Positions 9,244 through 17,186 of a DNA stretch of 53,498 bases are shown piece by piece. Origin of the DNA: Pseudanabaena mucicola FACHB-723. Lineage in GTDB: Bacteria > Cyanobacteriota > Cyanobacteriia > Pseudanabaenales > Pseudanabaenaceae. The notes beneath the pieces are model-generated. The model saw only the letters and a program-made list of their open reading frames with translations, searched no databases and was not told where the DNA came from. The translations under genes were made by a program, and so were the position numbers. The stretch spans positions 1 through 53,498 of the forward strand of contig NZ_JACJQB010000025.1 of the NCBI RefSeq assembly GCF_014696385.1. The letters are read 5' to 3'. The first letter of the stretch is position 1. Every line of letters begins with the position of its first letter.

Positions 9244-10076
9244 CTACGATTGCTTACCTTGGCCCTGCAGGTACATATTCAGAAATGGCGGCTCTACGAT
9301 ATCTACAGCTCTGTCATCCTGATCTAGAGCATGATCCTTCGCGAATGTGTCCCTATCCGACGATTCCGCAAGCCATTAATGCGGCTGAACGCGGGGATGT
9401 GGATATTGCCGTTGTTCCTGTGGAAAACTCGATCCAAGGTGGCGTGACGATGACCCTTGATAGTCTCTGGCAGTCAGAGGCTTTGCAAATTCAGCAGGCG
9501 ATTGTTTTGCCGATTGCCCATGCCTTGATTACCCGCGCCCAAAATTTGCAAGATATCAAAGTTGTCTATTCGCATCCCCAAGGCTTGGCTCAGTGTCAGC
9601 AATGGCTCGATCTCAATTTACCGACGGCGCAGCAAATTGCCACGGACTCTACGGCAGATGGTGTGCATCTAGCTGCGACAGATCCGACCATGGCTGCGAT
9701 CGCTTCTCAGCGAGCCGCCGAAATTTATAACTTGCCAGTTCTGGAATATCCGATTAATGATCAACCTGATAATTGCACCCGTTTTCTGGTGTTGGGGCGG
9801 ACTGCACCTACGACTCAAGGTACACATTCGTCATTAGCATTCAGTCTCAAGCGGAATATGCCAGGGGCTTTGGTGAAGCCTTTATTTGTATTTGCCAATC
9901 GCCAGATCAATATGAGTCGGATTGAGTCGCGTCCAACAAAGCGATCTTTGGGCGAGTACATTTTCTTTATTGATATCGAGGCTTCGATGGCAGACCCTAA
10001 TTTGAGTGAAGCACTGCAAGAGTTACGCACAGTTACGGAAGATTTAAAAATTCTTGGTAGCTACTCCATCTTGTGA
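9240..10076 (+). CDS. pheA: Prephenate dehydratase
   Basis: 278 residues, usual length for a monofunctional PheA. It converts prephenate to phenylpyruvate in phenylalanine synthesis. The N-terminus IAYLGPAGTYSE, the substrate-loop region VPVENSIQGGV and the catalytic Thr-Arg-Phe in DNCTRFLVLG mark the catalytic domain (about 1-185). The C-terminal ACT domain carries ESRPTKRSLGEYIFFID, the phenylalanine-binding feedback site. It overlaps the cyclase gene by 4 nt, so it is translationally coupled to a signalling operon, an unusual setting for an amino-acid enzyme. Confidence 0.95.
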   Translation: MTTIAYLGPAGTYSEMAALRYLQLCHPDLEHDPSRMCPYPTIPQAINAAERGDVDIAVVPVENSIQGGVTMTLDSLWQSEALQIQQAIVLPIAHALITRAQNLQDIKVVYSHPQGLAQCQQWLDLNLPTAQQIATDSTADGVHLAATDPTMAAIASQRAAEIYNLPVLEYPINDQPDNCTRFLVLGRTAPTTQGTHSSLAFSLKRNMPGALVKPLFVFANRQINMSRIESRPTKRSLGEYIFFIDIEASMADPNLSEALQELRTVTEDLKILGSYSIL

Positions 10077-10086
10077 CGGATCAACG

Positions 10087-10119
10087 ACGTAAAGCGCACG
10101 CGCAGCGTGCGCTTTACGT
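10087..10119. terminator. Perfect palindrome between convergent genes
   Basis: A 14-bp perfect inverted repeat (ACGTAAAGCGCACG, loop of 5) sits between the end of pheA and the end of the minus-strand gene at 10121. No T-run follows on either strand, so it could be a weak bidirectional terminator or mRNA-stabilising hairpin. Confidence 0.55.
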
Positions 10120-10120
10120 A

Positions 10121-10897
10121 CTAATTTCGGGACTGAACAAGCCGTTTATTTCGCATCAGCACATTAGACCCTTCATTAGTTTGCTCAATGACTAATAATG
10201 GTGTGGGCTTTGCGTTTTGATCCCAACTAATAATAGCCAATCTGCCTTGGATGGTGGGCTGCCAATTGCGATTTTCATCGGAAGCGATGACAAAATTTTC
10301 TAAACCAAGGGTTAAGTCTTTGAGAATACTTTGCGAACCATTGGCGGGGATTTTGGCTAACTTGACATGTACTCGGAAGAGTACGCGAATTTGCGAATCA
10401 TCATGATGTTCGGGTTGATAAGACACATCAAAAATCACATCAACCTTGCGAACTTGTCCGCCATCTTCTTCGGTAGGCATGAGGGCAGGAGCAACTTTTT
10501 GGCGGAGATTGACCTTCATCTGTGCCAAAATAATTTCGCAAAAATGCGGTTCCTCCATCCTCATACTGAGATAGTCCAAATTGAACTCACGGGAATTGAT
10601 CAGATCGGGATTACGCTCATTTTCATCAATGGTTTTTAGCGCTAACTTAAGTTTTTTGGCTAGTTCATGGGTTTTGAGTCTTTCTATCTTCAGTTGCTTC
10701 CGCTTTTTGGTGAGTTTCCAGTAGTAATAGGCATTACCTGCAAGTGTACCGAGCAACAAAACTAATAAGACAGTTACGCCAACGGGAGTTTGTAGTGGCA
10801 AAGTTGTCTGTTCTAAAGCATCCAGAAACCCTGTGCGATCGCTAGGTTGTGCTGCTACCGAAATCTTTGATATTTGTGGTTTTGATGTAAGTAGCAT
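10121..10897 (-). CDS. Single-pass membrane protein of unknown function
   Basis: 258 residues, family not recognised. Residues about 36-60 form one strong transmembrane helix (VGVTVLLVLLLGTLAGNAYYYW), followed by a basic, Lys-rich helical stretch (WKLTKKRKQLKIERLKTHELAKKLKLALKT) and a soluble domain of about 170 residues with mixed alpha/beta character. An N-out, C-in topology would fit the positive-inside rule, with the large domain in the cytoplasm. It converges on pheA and lies 146 bp upstream (in transcription) of nothing on its strand; the kinase gene at 11044 is a separate unit. Confidence 0.75.
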   Translation of the reverse strand: MLLTSKPQISKISVAAQPSDRTGFLDALEQTTLPLQTPVGVTVLLVLLLGTLAGNAYYYWKLTKKRKQLKIERLKTHELAKKLKLALKTIDENERNPDLINSREFNLDYLSMRMEEPHFCEIILAQMKVNLRQKVAPALMPTEEDGGQVRKVDVIFDVSYQPEHHDDSQIRVLFRVHVKLAKIPANGSQSILKDLTLGLENFVIASDENRNWQPTIQGRLAIISWDQNAKPTPLLVIEQTNEGSNVLMRNKRLVQSRN

Positions 10898-11043
10898 GGC
10901 AATATCCCAATAATTTAGATGGACAGTAGTTGGGTTAGGACAACCACAATGCTAGAAAATCTCAGAAAACCTACAAAATTCTATTTCCCCTTTCCCAATG
11001 CTACTATGCCCAAGATTTGCCCTGAAGTTACGTTGAATAGAAT

Positions 11044-12798
11044 TTAATTGACTTTTACGAGGTCAGCAATCTTCCATCTTCCCTCTGTAAACAGAAGTGT
11101 GCAGATATATCTACCTCTAGATGGCTGAGATTGAGATCGATCAACTTTGCCATTTATGAATAAGGTGGGGCTTTCAAAAATTTCTACCGTCACATTGGCC
11201 TGATTATCTTGAATTCCAAATACTCCTGCGGGACTGACGGTAAATTCGCCGTAGCTGTAGTAGGCATTATTTTTTTGTAGCCAATCGACCGAGCCTTTAC
11301 GATTTTTATAGGCTTCACCTGTGGTTAGCTCCGCCAATAACTGGCGATCAAAGGGAGGTGCAAATATCAATCCTTTACTGGCAACAAGTTCATTAATAAT
11401 TGCGATCGCATCCTCCTCATTTAACGGCGCAACTGTAGATGTGGGCGTAACTGTAGGAGTTGGGCTAGGTGTAGGTGCTGGTGTTGTTGGTGTTGGTGGT
11501 GTTTGAGTCGGTTGGGCGGGGGCTTGGCTAGTGACTGGACTAGCAACTGGTGATGCGGTTGTGGTAACGACTGGAGCCGTTGGCGTGATCTGCGGATTAG
11601 GATTACTGACTGTATTGGAATTGGCTAGATTGGTAGAACTATTGCTGCGAGTTGCCATGACTGCACCGATGGCGATGGCGATCGCAAAAGCACCAACCCA
11701 GAGACCAATCCATAAACCTGTTTTATTTTTATGGGAAACATTTGCCCCATGAACATTTGCCTCATTACTGAAATTTGCCACCTGTAATGTTTGCGGCGAT
11801 TGAGTTTCATGATATTGCTGGGGTACGGCTGGTGGCAGGGGTATTGGTTTTGCGATCGCAGGATTATAGATCTCCGTAGGAGGAACTGTCGCCGCACCTT
11901 GGGATAGCACTTCCGTCGCTAAGTTGTTGCTATTAGCGCTGACAATGGTTGATTGCAAGCTGTTAGGCGCATTGCTCAAGCTCTGTAATTGCGATAAAAC
12001 TTGCCTGATTTCTGAGGCAGATTCATAGCGGTCTTTGTAGTGATAACGGGTCATTTTGGCTAAGACATCGATGAGTCCAGACTTATTGGGGGCAAGATGT
12101 TGCCAAATTAATTCTCCCGTTTGATAGTCTTCCTGCAATTCTCGTGGCGGTAAACCCGTAAGAGCCTGAATGCCAATCACACCGATTGCATACAAATCAC
12201 TATTAGGGCGGGGCTTACCCTGTGCTTGCTCACTGGGCATATAGCCAAGAGTACCGATTGCCACTGTGGCAACGGTTTGTCCCTGTTGATTGAGTTGGGT
12301 TTCGACCTGTTTGATCGCCCCGAAGTCGATTAAAACTAACTTCTGATCAGATTTGCGGCGAATAATATTATCTGGCTTAATATCACGATGAATTACGCCA
12401 TGGCTATGGGTATATTCCAAAATCGTTAACAGGTCATCCAAAATCTCAATTACTTGGGCTTCACTGAGTCGATAGCCACGCAATAATTCTTGCTCTAAGG
12501 ACTTGCCCTCGATAAATTCTTCTACTAAATAAAATTCTCCTGCTTGCTCAAAATAGGCAAGTAAACGAGGAATGCGATCGTGACTGCCCAACTGGGCAAG
12601 GATCTGCGCCTCACTGGTAAATAATCGATTGGCAATCTTGAGATATTCGTGATCGCTACTGGTGGGCTTGAGATGCTTGACGACACAAAGCGGCTCATTG
12701 GGAATGCGTGTATCATGGGCTAGATAAGTATGTCCAAACCCACCCTCGCTGAGTTTACTGGCAATGCGATAGCGTCCATCAAGTAGCTGACCAATCAT
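11044..12798 (-). CDS. Ser/Thr protein kinase with transmembrane helix and ARC6/IMS-like C-terminal domain
   Basis: 584 residues from the ATG at 12798, chosen because GGAG lies 7 nt upstream and the kinase domain starts directly (GQLLDGRYRI); a longer frame to 12909 is less likely. The kinase domain (about 1-270) has the glycine loop LSEGGFGHTYLA, the ATP Lys in CVVKHLK, the catalytic loop HRDIKPDN, DFG and a SEQ-type activation segment. A Pro/Gln-rich juxtamembrane region, one transmembrane helix (about 365-390, GLWIGLWVGAFAIAIAIGAV) and a Thr/Pro-rich linker follow. The last about 110 residues (LLAELTTGEAYKNRKGSVDWL..., ending GRWKIADL) resemble the IMS domain of ARC6-type division proteins, often fused to cyanobacterial kinases. 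The IMS-like domain would be on the far side of the membrane. Confidence 0.9.
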   Translation of the reverse strand: MIGQLLDGRYRIASKLSEGGFGHTYLAHDTRIPNEPLCVVKHLKPTSSDHEYLKIANRLFTSEAQILAQLGSHDRIPRLLAYFEQAGEFYLVEEFIEGKSLEQELLRGYRLSEAQVIEILDDLLTILEYTHSHGVIHRDIKPDNIIRRKSDQKLVLIDFGAIKQVETQLNQQGQTVATVAIGTLGYMPSEQAQGKPRPNSDLYAIGVIGIQALTGLPPRELQEDYQTGELIWQHLAPNKSGLIDVLAKMTRYHYKDRYESASEIRQVLSQLQSLSNAPNSLQSTIVSANSNNLATEVLSQGAATVPPTEIYNPAIAKPIPLPPAVPQQYHETQSPQTLQVANFSNEANVHGANVSHKNKTGLWIGLWVGAFAIAIAIGAVMATRSNSSTNLANSNTVSNPNPQITPTAPVVTTTASPVASPVTSQAPAQPTQTPPTPTTPAPTPSPTPTVTPTSTVAPLNEEDAIAIINELVASKGLIFAPPFDRQLLAELTTGEAYKNRKGSVDWLQKNNAYYSYGEFTVSPAGVFGIQDNQANVTVEIFESPTLFINGKVDRSQSQPSRGRYICTLLFTEGRWKIADLVKVN

Positions 12799-13066
12799 GT
12801 GATGACTCCATTTCTGCCATAAATATAACCTAGAGACGAGATTTCCCCTAAAAGTATTGCCGTTGATCTGGAAAATTGCGATCGCGGTGGTTTTAGGTTT
12901 TACGGTCACCTTGGTTTATGATGGATAAGCTGTAATGCCTAGCAACCAAAATTGAAGCTATGTTGTTACAAAATGACATAATGCAGAATAGGCGTATAGC
13001 TGCTTGAAAATAGTTTTTAGAAAAGGTCTAGTAAACTGCTAGCCGCAACCTTTGTTTTGATGATTT

Positions 13067-13411
13067 ATGGCTAGATATACTCAAAATTTCTTAGTGGAAG
13101 TTGATCCTGAAAAGCTAAAAGCAACGATCATCAGAACGTTGGAAAGTTGTAGCTTGGCAATCAACTACGAAACTGAAGATTATGTAATTGCTCAAGAAAT
13201 TGAAACAAATGCCACGTTTGCCAAAATGGTAACTGTGGAAGTTTTGATTCACCGTTCTGAGATTGAGGACAACCAAGTCAAAATGACAGTTGTTACCAAA
13301 AATGCTGAGCTTCCCCTGCGTGTTAACAACTACTGTCATGGTATTGCAGATGTGGTTTCTAAAGCATTTTGTGATAATCCAGAATGGAAACTGCTTGAAT
13401 TCATCGCGTGA
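13067..13411 (+). CDS. Small conserved protein of unknown function
   Basis: 114 residues, no signal peptide or membrane helix, not assigned to a named family. Its beta-strand-rich pattern (VTVEVLIHRSEIEDNQVKM) suggests a compact single-domain fold. It lies 37 bp upstream of smpB on the same strand, so the two are probably co-transcribed. Function cannot be inferred beyond that linkage. Confidence 0.75.
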   Translation: MARYTQNFLVEVDPEKLKATIIRTLESCSLAINYETEDYVIAQEIETNATFAKMVTVEVLIHRSEIEDNQVKMTVVTKNAELPLRVNNYCHGIADVVSKAFCDNPEWKLLEFIA

Positions 13412-13448
13412 TCTTAGGCAGTGTTTAACGGGAAATTAATCGGAATAA

Positions 13449-13907
13449 ATGGCAAATTATTATCGTGTCCTCGCCGAAAATCGGCAAGCTAGATTTAATT
13501 ACGAAATACTCGAAACCTATGAAGCAGGAATCGAGTTACTTGGCACGGAAGTAAAAGCAACTAAGGGTGGGAAAGCAAATCTGCGTGATGCCTATGGCAT
13601 TGTGCGAAAGGGACAGATCATGTTGTTAAACATGTATATTGCGCCACACCACACGACTAGTTTGTACTTTAACCATGAGCCAACGCGCACCCGTCGCTTG
13701 CTGCTACACAAGGATGAAATTCGTAAGTTGATTGCGGCGGTACAGCAAAAGGGATTAACTCTAGTTCCTCTTAAGGTTTATCAAAAGGAGGGCTGGATTA
13801 AGGTGGATTTAGCCTTGGTTCGCAATAAAAAGCTCCATGATAAACGCGAAGACATGAAAAAGCGTGACGATAAGCGGGATATCGAACGGGTTATGAAAAA
13901 TAGATAG
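13449..13907 (+). CDS. smpB: SsrA-binding protein SmpB
   Basis: 152 residues, standard length. SmpB binds tmRNA and delivers it to stalled ribosomes for trans-translation. Visible hallmarks are the OB-fold core (NYEILETYEAGIELLGTEVK, GKANLRDAYG), MYIAPH and EPTRTRRLLLHKDEI. The C-terminal tail is Lys/Arg/Asp-rich (KLHDKREDMKKRDDKRDIER) and becomes the helix that enters the mRNA channel. A terminator follows 10 nt downstream. The tmRNA gene itself is not in the window. Confidence 0.97.
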   Translation: MANYYRVLAENRQARFNYEILETYEAGIELLGTEVKATKGGKANLRDAYGIVRKGQIMLLNMYIAPHHTTSLYFNHEPTRTRRLLLHKDEIRKLIAAVQQKGLTLVPLKVYQKEGWIKVDLALVRNKKLHDKREDMKKRDDKRDIERVMKNR

Positions 13908-13916
13908 TCTAAATCT

Positions 13917-13961
13917 ATTGCCAATAAAAAGCGGCGCATTGCGTCGCTTTTTATTGGCAAT
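13917..13961. terminator. Bidirectional terminator between smpB and the ABC exporter
   Basis: A 21-bp stem (13917-13937 with 13941-13961, one G:T pair) with a 3-nt loop. A-rich and T-rich arms on either side of a GC core let it serve both convergent genes. Confidence 0.85.
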
Positions 13962-13973
13962 GAATCAAATCAA

Positions 13974-15764
13974 TTAGTTTGCCATCATTTCTAGCTCATA
14001 GAGGCTAGCGTACAGACCTTGCTGAGCAATGAGTTGGTCATGACTACCAGACTCCATAACTTCGCCCTGTTTGAGTACCAAAATACGGTCAACGTTGCGA
14101 ATTGTGGATAGACGGTGAGCAATGATAATCGTGGTGCGATCAACTAAAAGTCGATCTAGGGCTTGTTGAATCAAAAACTCGGTATTGACATCAAGACTAG
14201 CCGTGGCTTCATCCAAAATCAAAATGCGCGGATCACGGATTGCAGCTCTAGCAAAGGCGAGTAACTGCTTTTGTCCACCCGATAAATTAGTACCACGCTC
14301 ACGGACTTGAGTGGCATAGGCTTCAGGCAATTCCTGAATGAAGCGATCAACATTCATCAGTTCGGCAGCTTCGACCACCTGCTCGATCGCATAGTCTTCG
14401 CCGAGGGTAATATTGTCTTTGATATCACCAGAAAAAAGGAATGCATCCTGCAAAATCACACCCACACTACGCCGCAGCTCTGATTGGGTGATTTCGCGAA
14501 TATCAACACCATCGATCAGGATTCGACCCTTGCTTGGTTCATACAGCCGTGACAATAGGCGAATGATTGAGCTTTTGCCTGCACCTGTGGGACCTACGAG
14601 GGCAATTTTTTCACCAGCTTTGAGGGTAAAGTTTACATCTTTGAGGACATACTCATCGGGCTTGTAGCCAAACCACACATGCTCAAAGCAAATTTCGCCA
14701 GTGCCATCAAGGGGAAGCGTTTTGGGATACTCAGGATCGCGGATGTCAATCGGCTCTTGCAAAATTGAGTTAATTCGCTCAACGGCCGTGAATCCTGCCT
14801 GAATTGTAGTGAATTTTTCGGCTAATTGACGAATTGGATCGAAAAGACGTTGTGAGAACAATACAAATGCGGAAAGCTCCCCAAAGGTTAGGTTTTTCTG
14901 AATAATTTGCCCGCCACCGAGCCAGAGAACGCCTGCGATCGCAACGAGGGCAATCCATTCCAATGTGGCTGATACGGCAGAATCATGGAAAACAGTCCGA
15001 TTGACCTCTTCCACATATTCCTCGTTGACCTTGAGGTGTTGATGGGAATTAAACTTTTCGCGGCGAAATAATTGAACGATATTTGCGCCAATAATATTTT
15101 CTTGGAGGATGGAGTTTAGCTCAGAGAGGCGATCGCGAGCTTTGAAGTTAGCTTTGCGATATTCATGCTGAAAATAAACAATGAGGGCAGTAACTGGGAT
15201 CACCATTGCCACTAACATCAGTGCTAAGTCCCAGCGTAATAGGAACATAAATAGGGCAATCGTGCCAATGGCGGCAAAATCGCTCAATACACCGACAGCA
15301 CCAGTGGCGAATACATCTCCTAACGCTTCAACGTCACTGGTCAGACGGGTGATTAATTTGCCGACAGGCGTGCGATCAAAAAAGCTGGTTGATAGGGAAG
15401 TAACGTGACGGAACAAATCAGTACGGATATCTGCGGTGATTTTTTGTCCGACCTCCTGCACCAAGTAGCCCTGCCATGACTGAAACGTAAGACGAACTGC
15501 GATCGTCAATAAAATGACTAGGCAAATCCACCGTAAACCCAACAGATCGCCGTTCTTGATCGGTCCATCAATGCCTTGCTGCACCAAAATTGGTTGCACC
15601 GCACTAGCGATTGATAGCGGCACGAGTAAAAGCAGCGATATGACAAGCTGTTTAGAATTTTGCTTTGCATAGGGCAATAAACTCAACATTAATCGCCAGT
15701 CATTGCTTTTGACGCGATTTGCAGATTGAGCTTTGGCAGAGCTAGCTGTGGAAGGAGTGACCAC
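13974..15764 (-). CDS. ABC exporter half-transporter (permease fused to ATPase)
   Basis: 596 residues, the MsbA/MdlB/BmrA-type layout. An N-terminal six-helix transmembrane domain (about 30-330) is fused to a nucleotide-binding domain (about 355-590) with Walker A GPTGAGKSS, Q-loop VILQDAFLFSGD, signature LSGGQKQ, Walker B ILILDEATASLD and switch His in AHRLSTI. It would work as a dimer; the substrate (lipid, peptide or drug) cannot be read from the sequence. The start is GTG at 15764, with AGGGA about 8 nt upstream; its first base is the last base of the psbI stop codon (TAGTG), so translation is probably coupled to psbI. Confidence 0.93.
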   Translation of the reverse strand: MVTPSTASSAKAQSANRVKSNDWRLMLSLLPYAKQNSKQLVISLLLLVPLSIASAVQPILVQQGIDGPIKNGDLLGLRWICLVILLTIAVRLTFQSWQGYLVQEVGQKITADIRTDLFRHVTSLSTSFFDRTPVGKLITRLTSDVEALGDVFATGAVGVLSDFAAIGTIALFMFLLRWDLALMLVAMVIPVTALIVYFQHEYRKANFKARDRLSELNSILQENIIGANIVQLFRREKFNSHQHLKVNEEYVEEVNRTVFHDSAVSATLEWIALVAIAGVLWLGGGQIIQKNLTFGELSAFVLFSQRLFDPIRQLAEKFTTIQAGFTAVERINSILQEPIDIRDPEYPKTLPLDGTGEICFEHVWFGYKPDEYVLKDVNFTLKAGEKIALVGPTGAGKSSIIRLLSRLYEPSKGRILIDGVDIREITQSELRRSVGVILQDAFLFSGDIKDNITLGEDYAIEQVVEAAELMNVDRFIQELPEAYATQVRERGTNLSGGQKQLLAFARAAIRDPRILILDEATASLDVNTEFLIQQALDRLLVDRTTIIIAHRLSTIRNVDRILVLKQGEVMESGSHDQLIAQQGLYASLYELEMMAN

Positions 15765-15880
15765 TATTCGAGATCCCTGTTACCGGGGTTACGAGATGGA
15801 TCGCTGTTAAGGAAGCCAAACACAAACAAACTGATGAAGAATATGACAGTGATGTAGACCACTATTTTTAAAGTGAGCAT
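15764..15880 (-). CDS. psbI: Photosystem II reaction centre protein I
   Basis: 38 residues read directly from the minus strand: [15 protein letters not shown], then [11 protein letters not shown] and [12 protein letters not shown]. Length, the single transmembrane helix and the C-terminal DPSRNPG...DLE motif are those of PsbI, a subunit next to D1 and CP43 that helps early assembly of photosystem II. GGAG lies 11 nt upstream of the ATG. The stop codon overlaps the start of the ABC exporter by one base, an unusual partner for psbI. Confidence 0.95.
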   Translation of the reverse strand: MLTLKIVVYITVIFFISLFVFGFLNSDPSRNPGNRDLE

Positions 15881-15974
15881 AAATAAATAATCTCCGTATA
15901 AATATCTAAGAATTTATCCTATGTTAAATCTTATAGGAAAAGATGGGGATTCCTAATACTTCATTGAGATTCAC

Positions 15975-16079
15975 TAAGTAGCTAGGCGCAATTAAATATA
16001 AAAAACTAAAACCCTGTGGCGCACTCTGTACCTGCGCCACAGGGTTTAGCTTTGGGTTTTAATTATGCCTAGCTACTTA
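15975..16079. mobile_element. MITE-like palindromic element related to the IS630 element at the right end
   Basis: Terminal inverted repeats of 22 bp (15975-15996 and 16058-16079; 20 of 22 match) begin TAAGTAGCTAGGC. An inner 15-bp perfect inverted repeat (16009-16023 with 16033-16047) fills the centre. The outer bases are TA on both sides, as expected of a TA target duplication. No coding capacity. The ends resemble the end of the IS630 element at 53046 (18 of 22 bases), so it may be mobilised by that transposase family. Confidence 0.7.
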
Positions 16080-16122
16080 TTTTTGAGTATAAATACTTAT
16101 TAGGTTGATGGCGCTAATTCTT

Positions 16123-16797
16123 TTAGGGGGTAAAGCCCTGTCCTAAAAGTTGCGATCGCTCGATATATAGTGAGACCTGACTTGCGATCGCCTGTAACAA
16201 TTTTTCATCTAATGTGGAGTAAGTTAATGTAATTGCATCAGCATTATCAGCAGTGACCACAATATCTTGAACTTTACGATTTATTAACTGAAAAACGCCG
16301 ATCGTACTTTTTTGTGAATTGAATATGGGAACTGCTAATACTGAGCGAGTGCGATATTCAATATCATGATCGAAGGTTTTGTGATGTTGGTATTCGGCAT
16401 CGGCGGGTAAGTCATGGGCATCAGATAGGTTCAGAATTTTGCCCGTCATGGCGACGTATCCCACAATGCTATTTTGGTTGAGGGGGACAGCAAAGCTAAC
16501 TAGGGAGCGATCTGGCTGGGAGTCATTTTGCGATACTTCAAAGCAGACTGTATGTACTGGTGCGGAGCGATCAATTAAGTAGATACTGCCTGCATCACTG
16601 GCAGTCATTTTGCGAGTTCTTGTTAAAGCTTCTTCCAAAAAGGTTCTTGGCTCAAGCGTATTAACCATAGACATCGATAGAGTGAGTAAATCGTTGAGTA
16701 AGCCTTGGTAATAACGCAATTGTTCCGCTAGCTCATGGGGATTAGATTCAGCAATATCTGCAAATATGTCTGGTTGACAGTCTAAATCAGAATTCAT
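16123..16797 (-). CDS. Stand-alone GAF-domain protein
   Basis: 224 residues. A short N-terminal helical lead (about 1-60, ELAEQLRYYQGLLNDLLTLS) is followed by one GAF domain (about 65-215; SDAGSIYLIDR, IVGYVAMTGKILNLSDA, YRTRSVLAVPIFN, IGVFQLINRK). There is no output domain and no bilin-binding Cys in the usual place, so it is probably a small-molecule sensor or a partner of a separate kinase. It is divergent from the metallo-beta-lactamase-fold gene at 17187. Confidence 0.85.
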   Translation of the reverse strand: MNSDLDCQPDIFADIAESNPHELAEQLRYYQGLLNDLLTLSMSMVNTLEPRTFLEEALTRTRKMTASDAGSIYLIDRSAPVHTVCFEVSQNDSQPDRSLVSFAVPLNQNSIVGYVAMTGKILNLSDAHDLPADAEYQHHKTFDHDIEYRTRSVLAVPIFNSQKSTIGVFQLINRKVQDIVVTADNADAITLTYSTLDEKLLQAIASQVSLYIERSQLLGQGFTP

Positions 16798-17186
16798 GGA
16801 TGTCCCCGTTACTCTATTTAATGTCCTGCTCAGGGCAAATTAAAATTCAATAAACGCCCAAACATCAAGTTTTAGGAGTTTGTCTTAGCAGCCTAAGCTC
16901 TCCGAATAATAATAGCAAAATCACCTTAGCAAAGTTCTAAATGGTGATCTATATCACGCAAAAGCTATTAAATAATCTTTTTTGGCTGTGAGCATAGTCA
17001 CTGCGATCGCGATTCAGAGATTGCATAATCTGAATACTAGCGACGTATCTACATAAATCCAACCCCGCAAGAATGCCTCCTGCGGGGTTTTTCTCTGTAA
17101 GACTGTAGTTGTTGGATTATTTTGCTGCTGGGATCTGTAAACAATTCGTTACAATGTGATTAAGAAAGTTCCCAGTACAGAGAATT
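16798..17186. other. 389-bp divergent intergenic region with an orphan plus-strand terminator
   Basis: Lies between a minus-strand GAF gene and a plus-strand gene. It holds one HIP1 site near 17003 and the terminator listed separately. No protein-coding frame or tRNA is visible. A CATAAT hexamer at 17024-17029 could be a -10 element for a short RNA ending at the terminator, but no matching -35 is evident. Confidence 0.5.
17061..17092 (+). terminator. Orphan Rho-independent terminator, possible small RNA 3' end or attenuator
   Basis: AACCCCGCA at 17061-17069 pairs with TGCGGGGTT at 17081-17089 around an 11-nt loop, followed by a T-run on the plus strand only. No plus-strand gene lies upstream, so it must end either a small RNA or a leader transcript of the gene at 17187. 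The loop contains TGCCTCC, which could pair with Shine-Dalgarno sequences. Confidence 0.65.

Noticed and set aside
11531-11752. Plus-strand hydrophobic frames opposite the kinase linker
   Set aside because: They mirror the Thr/Pro-rich linker and transmembrane helix of the minus-strand kinase.
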